Source: Favolaschia claudopus (Eukaryota > Basidiomycota > Agaricomycetes > Agaricales > Mycenaceae). From it: 64,000 nucleotides of DNA. How positions within the stretch are numbered: the first letter of the stretch is position 1; every line of letters begins with the position of its first letter. This document shows, piece after piece, positions 36,461-48,187 of the stretch. Location of the stretch: NCBI GenBank assembly GCA_037176885.1, contig JAWWNJ010000077.1, forward strand, positions 310,001 through 374,000, read 5' to 3'. Made by a program: the position numbers and the translations under genes. The notes under the pieces are model-generated. The model ran no database searches and was not told the DNA's origin. It saw only the letters and a program-made list of their open reading frames with translations.

Positions 36461-38773
36461 CGTTTGCTTTTATAACATACCGGATACCGGCATGGGCAGG
36501 TGTCTTCAAAGTCAATAACAGACAATACACCGCGGACATGCGAATCCCGTAGAATTTCTACAAGAAAATAATAGATTTGAGTTGGATTCGCAGACTGGTT
36601 CTGTTCAGCCTATCGGTATTCTGGGTATTGAATATCCTACCGCTCCGACCCTCTCCCAGTTCCCGACTCTCACACTCCCTTGTGCACAACCAAAATCCCG
36701 TCTCGGCGGACTTAGATCTCATCTCGATATAGACCTCGGCATTCTCCGTCTCCCCTTCTTCTTGCCGTTCCTGCTATTTCTCCAATTATTTTCCCTGTCT
36801 CGACCTCTTAGTAGTCATTCATTCCTCTTTGATACCCCCCCAGTCTCCATATTTTTCAGCTCCCTCGACGGATCCATTTCATTCCTCGATTCGGCACCAG
36901 TTTTACGTACTCTGATAACCAAGGCACACCAACTTTACCGCCTCTTTCATTCCCCGGACAGACATTCTCTGGGTCTTTTTTTCCTCTTTCTGTCTTCCTC
37001 TGCGGCATCCCAACAGGGATTCATGACGCAATCTCCACATGGCCGGATCCCTGTCAGTCATTGGCAAACAGACTTGAAGAGAAGTACCTTTTCTGCTTGC
37101 GAGTCCAACCATCGCCTAGACTTTTTTCTATCCGTAATAATCCACTTTGCCGACAAGCCCATTCTGCGACAAGCATCAGCGACTTCGATCCTCTCCCTGC
37201 AGCCACCGCATCTCCTACCCAACAGCATCTTCGCCTCAATTGTCTCGAGACATCACAGAAAAGAAATTTCCACAGACCCTCTTCTGCTTCTTCTTGCCAT
37301 CTCGTCTGACGAAGCAAAGCGGACCGTTTTAAACCGTCAGTCAGCCAAACGACATCCATCCTCCTTCCTCGCGCAATCAGGCAAACACTCACCATTGCGT
37401 AAGATGCTAGCGAAGAGATCGCGATCTATTGATCTCGATGAGCCCGTCGGCTTTCCGTCCGCAGTCAGTTGGTCGGACGAGAGGTGCCTACTTAAACTCG
37501 TTTTCTCGCTAACGCTTGCATTGTGATGCAGAGGAAGCCGCGGGGCAAGGTAGCTCAACAGCAATGCAATTGAGATAACAACAACACCAGAGCGCAAATA
37601 GCTAGCAGCTCGCCAGGACAGTAGAGACGCTCAACGGCGGAGGAAGTAGACGGAGAGGTGCCATCCACCTTTACATATATATAGCGTTTGCAAATTTGAA
37701 CCCTCGAATTGAATTGAAGCTGTTGCCGTGTTGTTGTTGTTGCTCTTGTTGTTGTAGAGGAAGCAAGAACGGCGTCGTAGAAGGCCGCCACAGAGAAGGA
37801 GAAGGGCAAGGAGTATATAGCCCGAGGTCTGGGTTCAAGTTAAGAACGCGTTCGCGTTCGTAAGTAGCCAGAATTTATCATTGATCGAGTACGCCGACGC
37901 GCAGTAGTCGCAGACCCAGAGGCAAGCAGGCAGCCAGACACCGAGACAATTGTCGTCGCGCACTTTGTGTGCGCTCGCCGTGGCCAAAGCAAATTTCTAA
38001 AAGGTGCGGGATTGATGCCGGCGCGAAGTCGGGACTCGGGAAGATGCGATATGTACACGGTTGGTACTTATAATACAATCGTGAGTATTCTCCGCGCGTA
38101 GGTGCATAGACAGCTTGAGAATCTCTTCGCTTGTGTCCCTTTTTTCATTTTGCGGAATCATTTTTATCGTTTATGTTACGCAGATGAAACATTGTTACAC
38201 TTACACGCGGGTGACATAAGTTATCGCGTCGACGCGGTCGTCGTCACGTTTCGCGTGAAAAAACGCACGCGAGCGAGCAGGGCTGGATTCCGAAGGTCGC
38301 TGATTTGCCAGTGATTTTCCAGGAAACCAGAGGGCTGGGCGTGGCGCAATAATCAAAGTGGGACCTACAGCAGTCCACAGGAGATGAGATTGAGCGACGT
38401 TGCTTGCGACGCGTCCCGGAAATGAATGAACAGTCGATTGAGCGGTGACAAAGAGATGAACGCGGGGTTCCCCACCGCATAGAGGAAGAGCACAGCAGCT
38501 GCAGAAAGATTACGCGTAGTAGTAGTTGACGCGACGCCGACCAAGAGAGCGGGAGTGCAAGCGGGGTCAACACCGTTTCATACGTTTTGATGATGGTTGA
38601 ATTCAAATGAGGGATTATTGTGTGTTTGGCTGCACCGTCGCTCGCTTGGAAGGCTCGGCCCATTCGCCGCAGCTTGAGGTTGGATTGACGCCACCACAGC
38701 GACGTCGACGCTACCCGTGTATATTCATTCTCAACATACCCTCTGTACTGCGACTAGTACGCTCACCTGAGCC
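36461..38773. other. Long divergent region between CSL and an uncharacterised gene
   Basis: 2,313 bp between start codons. The plus strand from 36582 to 37526 carries an open frame of 314 codons, but it is pyrimidine-rich, dominated by Leu/Ser/Phe, and has no recognisable domain, so it is probably leader or promoter sequence. A GTT-repeat tract (about 37727-37757) and a TATATATA run near 37674 are present. Nothing else is supported. Confidence 0.45.
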
Positions 38774-40530
38774 ATGTCGGGCTCCTCTTACCGCCTCTCC
38801 GCCCGCCCTCCACCTCTTCAAACTCTCAACCGTTCACCCTCATACAATTCGTCTATCCTAGCCACACCCTCTCAGAATAACAACGCGGAACCGCTCCTCT
38901 ACAATCTTCCCACTGCACGCTCTCTTTCCCCGCCAACAAGCCCCGCCAGTCCAAGATCTCCTCGATCCCGACTCACTTCTCCCACTTCTCCGACATTTGG
39001 ACGATCCAGGACGCCCGTAAATGGTCGCTCTGGCCCCTCCCCCGCCTCTCGGAATCGCTCGACAACCCCCAGCGGTGTCGCAGCGAGCGAACTCGACCAG
39101 TTCGCAGAATACTGTCGTGCATGGTGCGCAATCAAATCACCGCAATCCAATTCAAGCGTATTGAATGAATATAGGTATTTCGACCAGGACGACAACTCCG
39201 GCCGACTCATGACGCAGACCCTCGCCAATCTGCCCTCCTCGCACCGCGCGCCTTATTCGCGCCTGCAAGCTTCCATCCGCTCCGCCTACCACCGCTCCGT
39301 CAACGCCCGACGGACGGCGGAATTCCGCGCGCACCTCAGCGCAACTCAGCCCGGCGGGTCCCTCATGCCTCACGCTCGTGCCAACCCCAACGGAAACGTG
39401 GCCCGCAAAGGTGCGTATTTACGCTCCAGTTTGATGTTCGCATTCGCCTCATGCACTCTAATTTACCTTCCAATGGAACAGAGCGCTACGAGCGATTCGA
39501 GCGATTCGTCCGGACTTGGTGTACGATGGGGATGCCCGGCCCACAACCCTTCTTTCAGTCGTGTACGTGACGCGATGGATTTCAAATTTAAACTCTATCG
39601 CACAGCTTGCTTATCTCCTTTCCCTCTCCCTTTTTTCTTTGCGTTTGCAGTATGGGCCATAATGCGACTGCAAATTGTGCCAGAGGGAATCGGAGGAGCT
39701 GGAAGGAACAAGATCGAATGGGAGTTTGACGATGCTGTTTTACGCGAGACCGGGTAAGTCGGCCCGATCACGTCAGCGTGATTTATCTGACATGACTTGG
39801 CAGCGGCAAGGATTTTATGGTCGAGGCCATTGATGTGCTGAAAGGTGTACTTGCCTTCGAGGAGGCGCCTTCATCCAGGCGGGCATGTAGCGCCATCATC
39901 AACAACTACACACCCGACCCCACTGTACACTCCCGGTCAAAGTCTCAGCCGATTTCGTCACAACCCGACCCGTCTCCGTCCAGAGCGTCGAAACCGAAAC
40001 GCATACGCGCACCAAGTGACCCGTTCCTCGACACCCCCGCTCTATCGTCCTCACTCTCGTCCTCCCCTTCATCCAATACCTCCGCTCTCCTGGCCACACC
40101 GACGAACGATGACGTTCCTCTCCCCACCTCTCCGCCCTCCAAATCCGACCCCAACTTACTCTCAAACGCCACTTCGAGCACCTCCGCCGCGTCATACACT
40201 CAGGATCCCTTTGAAGAGGATGAGGAGTACCTGCGGATATGGACGTCTCCGGACTTACCGAACCCCGAATATATCGACCTGCTGAAGCTCTTTCCGTCCT
40301 TCATCACAAGGCGGGCGGTGCCGAGGTTCCCGTTATCGCCCGGGGACACGCCGCCGAAGGACGTCGAGGAGGGTTTGCGCGGGGCGGCTGAAGGGGATGG
40401 AGACGGAGATGGCCGGACCCTGAGATTCGGGACGGGGTCGATGTGGGTGAGTGGGGTGCCGAGGTCGGAGGGGTGGGAAGGTGGGTGGTGGGATCGGTTT
40501 CGTTTGTGGTGGAGGAGGGTGTTTTGTTGA
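38774..40530 (+). CDS. Conserved fungal protein of unknown function
   Basis: Five exons: 38774-39123, 39175-39410, 39482-39562, 39651-39753, 39804-40530, giving 498 residues. The first 115 residues are low-complexity Ser/Pro with SPxSP and RSRxP repeats. An ordered core follows (residues about 115-285) with DQFAEYCRAW, ERYERFERFVRTWC, FFQSLWAIMRLQ and WEFDDAVLRETGGKDFMVEA. The core looks helical and amphipathic and may bind a partner. The C-terminal third is again disordered, with a Trp-rich end. I recognise a pattern seen in mushroom genomes but no named domain. No signal peptide or membrane helix is seen. Confidence 0.72.
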
Positions 40531-40598
40531 AGGTTGTGGTTGCAGCTCCAGGCTGGGGTAGGGTTGGAGAAGTTTGGGTTCAGGGTTTGTTGATTTTT

Positions 40599-40614
40599 GC
40601 ATGCATGCATGCAT
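40599..40614. repeat. GCAT tetranucleotide microsatellite
   Basis: Four perfect tandem GCAT units just downstream of the stop at 40530. Confidence 0.9.
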
Positions 40615-41008
40615 TTGCATACGGACAATCGGGCATATCACAGACAGATGAATATGGACAATTCACTTCACTTATGTATATGGCTGGTCCCGCTATCTCA
40701 TCTCATCCCATCTCATCCTCTCTCGCATCCCATACGATCCCATCGCATCCACGGACCCCCGTCGCATCATCTTTCATTTATATACGCTGTGCATCCCCCC
40801 TCTTCCCCCCGTACAACACCTACAGGCATTACATATTCGCATTAACATAACACTCATTCATTCGAATTCTACACCCATGTATCACAAGCTGCTACAACGT
40901 ATTTTTTGTACATGCACTACCTCCCCTTCGTTAAACGATTTTTTTTTGCCAGTTGAAGGCAGTACTAGTGATTTTTTGCCTGCTCTGGGAAATAAGGAGA
41001 ATTCTTTG

Positions 41009-41146
41009 AGTTCTTACTTGCCTCACGTCCGCAAATCCGGATCGTTGCCCTTTTGCGGTTTTCGTTGAATTGTCGATATATTTGGAGTCTTTCTCAAGTA
41101 CGCGTCCGCGAATTCGGATCGCTTTCCTTTTGCGGTTTTCATTTGA
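41009..41146. repeat. Imperfect tandem repeat, period 77 bp
   Basis: Copy one (about 41009-41069) and copy two (about 41086-41146) share the core GTCCGC, TCGGATCG or CCGGATCG, and CTTTTGCGGTTTTC with scattered substitutions. The origin is unknown. Confidence 0.75.
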
Positions 41147-42710
41147 CCACTCCCACTGTCTGTCTGGCTCTCAGTTACAATTATTCTGAATCAACTTGCA
41201 CAGCGGCCGCCGGAGTTGTCTCGCACAACGGGTTCGGAATTTTCTTTCAGATTCCCAGCCCGTCTGAACGAACAATGACATATTGCAAACGTTAACGTAT
41301 AATCTCCGAGCAGACCGCTTGCTCGAAATTTCTCCCATTGGCTTTGCCTCCTAGAGTTCTAACAAGAAAGATCAGTCAAATTCACTCTGGATTACACCAG
41401 GCCCACAGGCCCAGCCAATACCTCTAGATCTAACTTCAGCACCATCTCCTCCTCACTGTTCAACAACGCCTGACTTGCGCCGGCCCGAGTGAAAATGTAT
41501 GCATAGATCGCACCTATATTTTACAGCCCCAATTTTGCCGAGGTTGACTGACTTCGTGGGTGCGGGGTTGGTGGCAGTCCGAGTCTAAATCGTGGGCGTC
41601 TGTTGGTGATGGTTTCAGTTCGCTTCTGCCGTTCTCAAGTTTATTAAGCCTGCCGCAAGGTCACGGTCGAGAATGAAAATATACGGTCTTGGCTGGCTTG
41701 GTTGTTCGAAATCGAGATGTGCGCCATCGGCACCGCAATCGACGAAGCCATGGAATTGCCAGAGCTGTGTTTTCTGAAATTAAACCAATTCGTTAATAGC
41801 CTGTGTGCAAGCTTCATTTAAATTTGACGCGGCCAAAAATCGACACCGACCAAATTTATAGCGTTGCAGATCGAGTTGTATCAGCGTTTTTCTCTTTCTA
41901 GGCGTATCGGTTTTGAGCAGTAGTGATGCCATTTTCAGACCACTATGGCGATCTCCGCCATTGGCATGCAGTTTTCATACTTACCAGTCCACCGTCCGGT
42001 ACCGCCAAACGAGTCTCTGGGTCGGGTCCGGTACCGTGGTTATGGGCCGCCTCTCGTTGGACAGCCGCAGATTAATCCATGGCTCACACACCTTCTTTCC
42101 TGATCTAAATTTGCCTCCGCGCACTTCCGTTCATTTGGTTCAGACAACGGTTATCATGTTGTGCACACAAGGAGGCATATACGCCGGCCAAGCGTCCAAG
42201 TCATTTGCGTTCGAAGTCGTTCTCCCGTGAAATTGAGCCTGCGAGGAATCATCCGTTTTAGAGTCGCGTAGATAAAAACCCTTCATCTTGATGGATTATA
42301 AGCGAGAATTGCATTGATCACTCATAGTTTCTGAATGTATGGCTGCTGGTCTTGAGACCAAAAACCAGCAATGAATCCGAGCTCTGAGACGGAATGAAGG
42401 TGTTCCGCGAAAATAAAGGCCCGGAGACCCGCGGCCATGGGTCCGCGATTGCTCATGTGCGTTCAGGTACGAGACCAGGTATGGAGAGCGTCGAGTCTCC
42501 AGCATGGTGGTTTTCCGTGGATGATAGTGGACTGACGAGCTCTTCTCAAACCAAGATACGCATGCTCGCGAAGTGGTCGAGTTGAGATTCGTAGCATATC
42601 GGGTAAGGCGAGAAGTGATGTAGGCCATTTGTCGGATAACAGAGAACCACTTGGAATAAACGATGCTCGGCCATATCTGTAAACAGCTAATTGCCTAAAA
42701 TAACATTGAA

Positions 42711-43031
42711 ATGACGACAACAAGACTTATCGACGTACCAAAGGACGTATGCCCGCCTGGAGACGTTGTCCTCTCACGCCAAGTGCTCGAGCCGCGAGGA
42801 GCGCGCCAAAACATCTTTGCCTGCTCGCCTGTTGCAACCGGATTGCATAGTGCCTGGATAGTCATATCAAAGGAGTTATTGCAAGTTAGCGGCAAGAGGA
42901 CCAAAGTGAAAGGGGAAGACGCGCGAGTTTCGTTTCCTTTGTGGGTCGAAAGGACAGGCCGGCTGACGGAATTCGGACATTACCTGGAACTGAGCGGATC
43001 GAGCCGGCGACAGTTGAAGGTGGAACGCTGA
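42711..43031 (+). CDS. Doubtful small ORF
   Basis: 106 codons from ATG 42711. It reads as a globular-looking chain rich in Arg and Val, but no domain is recognised and antisense splice signals overlap it. It is kept only as a candidate. Confidence 0.15.
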   Translation: MTTTRLIDVPKDVCPPGDVVLSRQVLEPRGARQNIFACSPVATGLHSAWIVISKELLQVSGKRTKVKGEDARVSFPLWVERTGRLTEFGHYLELSGSSRRQLKVER

Positions 43032-43798
43032 CAGTGACCGGAATGAGAGTAGACTGGATCTATACATACAGAATGCCCTCGGTGCAATGAACTTACCCGA
43101 CATCGTGATCAGGCCACGTTTAGCACAAATCATCCGTCGTTCTATTTCAGCAAGTCTGCGCTCGAAATCGGCGGAGCTCAGCAGATTACGAAAGAATATG
43201 CCTGCACTTCGTTTTAAGCCTTGATTTGGGCTTTGAGAAGAAGACCCCGCCCGCCGGTTATTTTAATTTAGGGCGTCGATCCTCTCAGGCGTCGTGAGAC
43301 CAGAATGCCCCGAGCGTAGAGAATCGTGGTGTGTGAATAGTGAGTGATGCTTGATCTTGTTGAAGCGCGTGAAGACAGCAGATTAGCGGCCTGAGAAAAC
43401 CCACGGGTACAGTCACTGATAATTCTTGAGCGGAAGTATTTCGCGAAGATTTGATGGACGGTTATAATCTACCGGCTATGAACTTAGTACTTACTTCGAT
43501 CTAGAATTCCGGAAAGTTGCAGAATTGAGAGACGTACCTGGCACACATCCGAGGGTTTAGCAAACGCTCGTTTGATCGAGCGTTTAGAACAGTCAGTTGC
43601 GGTCGCGTAGATTGGCAACAGCCAGACAGTAGCACGAGCAGTCGGTGGTCTTGGCAAAGCCAGAGAGGCCAATCGCAAAACCCAATAGCAGCAGGGTTTG
43701 CGAATGGCCAATCACATAACGAGGCACAGCAGAGAGCATAGATGCCTGACGTATACAAGAAGGATATACAGCGAGAGTGAAAATATGGGACAAGATAC

Positions 43799-45079
43799 TC
43801 AAGACAAGTCAGCCAAACAACGCTCCAGCTCATCGTTGCGTAATTTGAGTCTGGAGAAAACAAATCGAGGAGATGCGACGGAGGACCTGAATAAAATTCA
43901 TACCTATCGATCTCCGCCTGCATGACTTCGATCTTACACGCTTTGGCATTATTCTGTTTGTCCGCCGATTCCAGTCGTCTCTTGAGGTGCTTGATATGTG
44001 CAGCAAGTCGTTGAGAATAGTCCAGCAGCTCGTCGGCAGCATCCGGTTCCTCCGCCTCTCCATCCGCGGAGCCCAGCGAATGAGACGCCACAGGCCCGCG
44101 TGGCTCAGAACTTGCGGAACCTGTAGGTCTCCCCGTCGGAAGATTAGACTGTTCGTCCAATCGCACGGCCTGACGACCGACACTCCGATTTAGACTCGGC
44201 AAATGAGGGACAAGCAAAGACAGGCATTCCGCCATCACGTACCTCGGCCACGCAGAAGATGTTATCAGGCATTCCGTTTATGTTGATATTCCTATTCTCT
44301 CTACTTCCATCGAGGTGCTCTGATTGAGCTGCGGAAAGCCGCACAGACGGAGGAGTTTGGGGTGGCCAGAGGCGTCCCGTTCGCTCCGCCGTGGGAGGGG
44401 GGGTCGTTGGTTGGTATCTCGCTGAAGGAGATGTCGGACGCCGGCCAGGATCGAAGGCGGCGCTTGTTGATGATTGAGAGGTCGAGGGAGACGAAGAAGG
44501 CGTTGGAATGTTGTTTTGCACAGCGGGGGTGAATCTAGGGCTCGTGCCTGCCTCTAGGGCAGGTGAGGATTGTTCCTGAGCACTTAGGATGGCCTGAAGG
44601 CGCGCCTGTGACGCAGGGGTACGTTGAGGAGACGAAGTTGGGGTGGAGGTATTCTGCCGCTTCGGAGGTCGACCAGAGTCTTGCTCTGAGTTGGAAGCCG
44701 GTCGTTTACTGGGTGTTTGAGGATTGAACGGAGAAGCGGCAGTTTGCGATGATGGAGGTGTCGCGATTGGAAGTTCGTCTTCCCATTCTAGATTTGTTGA
44801 GTGGTTGAACTTGACTTGTGAAATCCGAACACGAATACCCACTAAAGAAATTGCAGGTAGCTCCATCATTTCCCTTGTTGTCTTTTATCTTGACTTCGCA
44901 GGAATAGAACGCGCTGCGGGGGAACGCATTATGAGAACAGTGGTAGCCGGTGGATTCACGAACCGGCCAGGATTCTTTTCTGTTTTGCTTATTCTTCGGG
45001 GCAGGGCGATTTCAGGATGTCTGTAGCATTTGACCTCGTTATTTACCACAGGAGATGCGGAATGCACTCGGTTGGCCAT
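43799..45079 (-). CDS. GRF-type zinc-finger protein
   Basis: Five exons: 44964-45079, 44843-44913, 44243-44787, 43904-44169, 43799-43850, giving 349 residues. Residues 14-64 form a zf-GRF domain: NEVKCYRHPEIALPRRIS, then NPGRAFYSC and CNFFKWEDELP. The Gly-Arg-(A)-Phe core and the spaced Cys/His residues are present. GRF domains bind single-stranded nucleic acid in APE2, TOP3A and related proteins, but this one has no nuclease. A long Pro/Ser/Thr-rich linker follows, then a coiled coil (SQRLAAHIKHLKRRLESADK, MQAEIDRLKLRNDELE) at the C-terminus. Small GRF plus coiled-coil proteins are multiplied in mushroom genomes and their role is unknown. ATG 45079 is preferred; an upstream in-frame ATG lies at 45145. 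Confidence 0.8.
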
Positions 45080-47389
45080 GGTACTGGTTGTGATTGAATG
45101 AATTTGAGTCGGTAGTGGCCTATAAGTCCCTGCTGCGGTTGGCAAGCATATGGAAATGGATCAGACCAAGTTTACGAATCTGCTAAACAGAGAGACGCAC
45201 AAGGAAGATTCGTGGTCAAAGCTTCAAATAGCAGTTGAGTCAGAGATTGTCTCTTTGTTCCATCAGTGGCTATACATGCAAGGTTTTGCACAACAGAACC
45301 AAATGTTTTCCCCTTGTTCTTGAACCTCCACTACTCCGAGTCAACGTCTACAGTGTTGAGCAGGATTTCGAGAGCGCATGTACAATTTGCTGCCCAAGAG
45401 CACCGTCTGATACGCTACACATTATCTTTGACCCCACCAAAGTCTTTAGCACATCAAGCAATTCCAGGCTTTAGGTCGCGCCATTGGACCAAACTCTGCC
45501 GCAAGCTGTTCCTAGAAGGCCAAAATACAGTTTACTCTTGTCTGGCCTGCGTAAACCCTCCAATCGGCTTGTTTCTTTTTTCAAACCCGATTTACGCCGT
45601 TCCTATCTACGTCCTTTTGCTCATGAAGGCACTTGATCTCATTCACAACTAATCACTCTCGTATCTTTTCGTTTTGCCGCGCTGTAGAATTTCTATATGC
45701 TCAAGCAAGCGAGATGAATTTCGGTCTTCTTTACCGGTCGCTATCCAATTTTTTATTCGATCGGGTCAACCTCCAATTGCGCCAAACTTCATCTCATTCA
45801 AAGCTTTGATAGTAATCCCAATACGTCCCGACTGCCGTCCCCCACGAACGTCTACGCTTCACATCGCTGTCTGATCGAACTGCTGTGATAGAATAACGAA
45901 CGTAACTTTGATCTAATGCAAGGCGGCGACTAATGTTCGATACATTCGACTAACGACGGGTCTATGATGCGGCGGCCGTGAAAGATATCCCGTTCCTCTT
46001 CGTTCCAACGCCCAGCACTAGTCCTATTCGCTCGTCTTATTGGCTCATGTGGGTGTTCACTGCCGCTGAAACCCGAGGTTTCCGACTCTTGCACAACGCG
46101 ACATAATTCAATAGCTCGGACTATGAACCGAAGCCATTTAGTCTTCGTATCTTGCGGCGACAAAATTTGTCATGGAAAACTACTCTGTGTTTGGTCCTGG
46201 TTGGGTCTACTCCAACCCTACTGAGATGCGGAATTTCCGACAAGTTCTCTGCCTATCCTCATCGTCTTTCCTTTGCTGGTCTTGGTCTCGAGTCTATCGG
46301 CCGACTGTCCAACAATCTGCTTTTGCGCGATCTGCGTTCTTGCCGAATGCGCTTGATATGCAGGCCGCAATTGACTATCACTCAACGTGCTCACGTCGTG
46401 GAGCGTAACTGGACGTGTCTTCGCTTTCATAATTCTTGTTCCTTCTCATCTTGTGTTTCACTACCTCTCCTTGTAATTAAGCCTTTCCAGCTTGTTTGGA
46501 TCAGTGACACGTCCAACCTCCAGCCTAGGTCTGTTCGAGGTTCTTTTGATGCTTGGGCTCGGCTGTAGAGGACCTAATCTCCCCCGCTAAACAATAATCT
46601 CCGAGAGCAAGAGGCAACAATGCTATTAGGTTTTCCGCCGGCGCTTCGGGCGAATTTGGTACAGCATGGCCGACTTGACGGCAAGAATGAAAATGCCAAC
46701 ACATTTATCGAACCATAGTATTTTCTTGTTGAGTTCTTTGCTTCTCAGTCACCATTCTCAACCATGTTCCTCCCCAGGGGCCCCAGTCCGACCCTGTAGC
46801 GCGCCATCTCGCTGGAGAACGATCCAATCGACCAAGTACTACTACATGTTCACTTTCGTGACTCCAACAAGCGGAGGTAAGTACTTTCGGACTGATATAT
46901 ACACCGTGCAAGCCGGCGTACCTGCACGCTGAACGCTGCATTTCCAGATTCGTATAACCCCTCGATCAATGACTCTTCCCCAACTTATGCAAGAGGCTTC
47001 ATCACCTGGCCTTTGCTTTCGACGGTTCCTAGAATCCTAGCCTCCGCTAAAGCAAACATTGGCCGAAGCAAAACATTAACTCCGCAGGTCCTCACCCGCG
47101 TATGTAGCCGGCCTTCAAGACCTCGTAATTCTCCTTGAACGACTGGTGCTGCGGTGTCTCTAAGCTGCTGGTGTCGACAGTCCATGTGGAGCCCTGCACT
47201 ACTTCCCCGACATGGCATGTTTCGAGTTTGTTTTCTTCTGACTCGCATGTACTTACGAACAAATTCCGCTGTAGACGATCTCTTTATCTGGCCATATACT
47301 CGCTCGACAGTCTTCTTCGACTCTTGTTTCAAGCGCTCAGTCACCAACACGGCATTAGGACTAAGGCAGATTGGCTCTATGACTTGCTT

Positions 47390-48187
47390 GTGTGGACTCC
47401 GAAAACACATCCATCTGCCGGGCACTCATCTCCACCGTCTTGCGATCAATGGACTCCTTTTTTCGACAAACAATGCTGGCAAACATTCGAAGGGCTTCAT
47501 CTCCTTCGGTGGATGCTTTGGCAGGCAGACTCTCACTCGGTATCGGTCTCCGAATCATGATTTGCGCAGAATTCATTTAGAGTCCGCGTCGGCCTGCTCC
47601 CAGCCCAAAAACATAGCCAACTCTAGAGTAGAAGCAAAGGCGCTTCTTGACCCCCATTCCCTATGTAGTGCTCAACAAGGAACGCGCTATCTCGGGTCGG
47701 GTCTCGGTGAACACCATCTTCTCGTTGAACAGTAATCGATAATCTAATCTCAAAGGACTTCTTCGGGACTACTACTTGCGAACTGTGTCGGTACATTCAG
47801 TACCTGCTCGCGCTATCTCGGGTCGGGCCTGTCGGGTCTCGTTCAACACCATCTTCTTGTTCAACAGCAATCGATAATCTAATCTCAACAAACTTCTTTG
47901 GGACTGCAACTCCTTGTGAACTGTGTCGGCACATTCAGTGCGTGCTCGTCCTCATTGGAACTCGCTGCAATACTTGAACTGAACTTGCTCTTCCATGATA
48001 TCCGTACGTTCCGAGTCCGTGACTGCGCGCTCATGTTGCCATCGTGATTCTCGCTTGAGGCGCTCCAGCGCTTTTGCTTCTGGAGCACTTTTGCTTTCGT
48101 GTAAAGACCCTCTGGGACGACAACAATAATGGTGTTCACATCACACGTCGGACCATGATCATGAGCGCAATCTAGTTCTGTCGACAT
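47390..48187 (-). pseudogene. Decayed coding region with an internal tandem duplication
   Basis: Read on the minus strand from about 48080, one frame gives a charged helical chain (EAKALERLKRESRWQHERAV, then EEQVQFKYCSEFQ). It then meets TGA and continues in the same frame through two copies of an LRLDYRLL..N.KMV..ET unit, with TAG TAG between them, down to a stop near 47661. A further stretch at 47390-47576 (DEALRMFASIVCRKKESIDR) follows in the same frame after stops. The shared frame across stops points to a dead gene. I cannot name the family. A functional multi-exon gene is less likely but possible. Confidence 0.45.
47685..47948. repeat. Diverged direct duplication, about 126 bp per copy
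   Basis: Copy one starts CGCTATCTCGGGTCGGGTC at 47685. Copy two starts with the same bases at 47811 and has a 7-base insertion soon after. Both contain CGATAATCTAATCTCAA, then GGGACT and GAACTGTGTCGG. They are clearly homologous with scattered differences. Confidence 0.9.

Larger units (their letters stand above)
40531..43798. other. Gene-poor region with low-complexity tracts and doubtful frames
   Basis: 3,268 bp. It starts with a GCAT microsatellite (40599-40614) and a CATCCCATCTCATC-like tract (about 40697-40750), then the imperfect repeat at 41009-41146. A plus-strand frame of 106 codons lies at 42711-43031. On the minus strand of the same stretch, a short spliced model can be drawn from ATG 43133 with good GT and AG sites. 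Neither has a recognisable domain. I see no intact gene. Confidence 0.4.

Noticed and set aside
36582..37526. 314-codon plus-strand frame
   Set aside because: It is pyrimidine-driven and dominated by Leu, Ser and Phe, with no domain and no intron in an intron-dense genome. It is better read as promoter or leader DNA, though noted as unusual.
38102..38663. Short frames on both strands upstream of 38774
   Set aside because: They overlap each other, have no domain and sit in promoter DNA.
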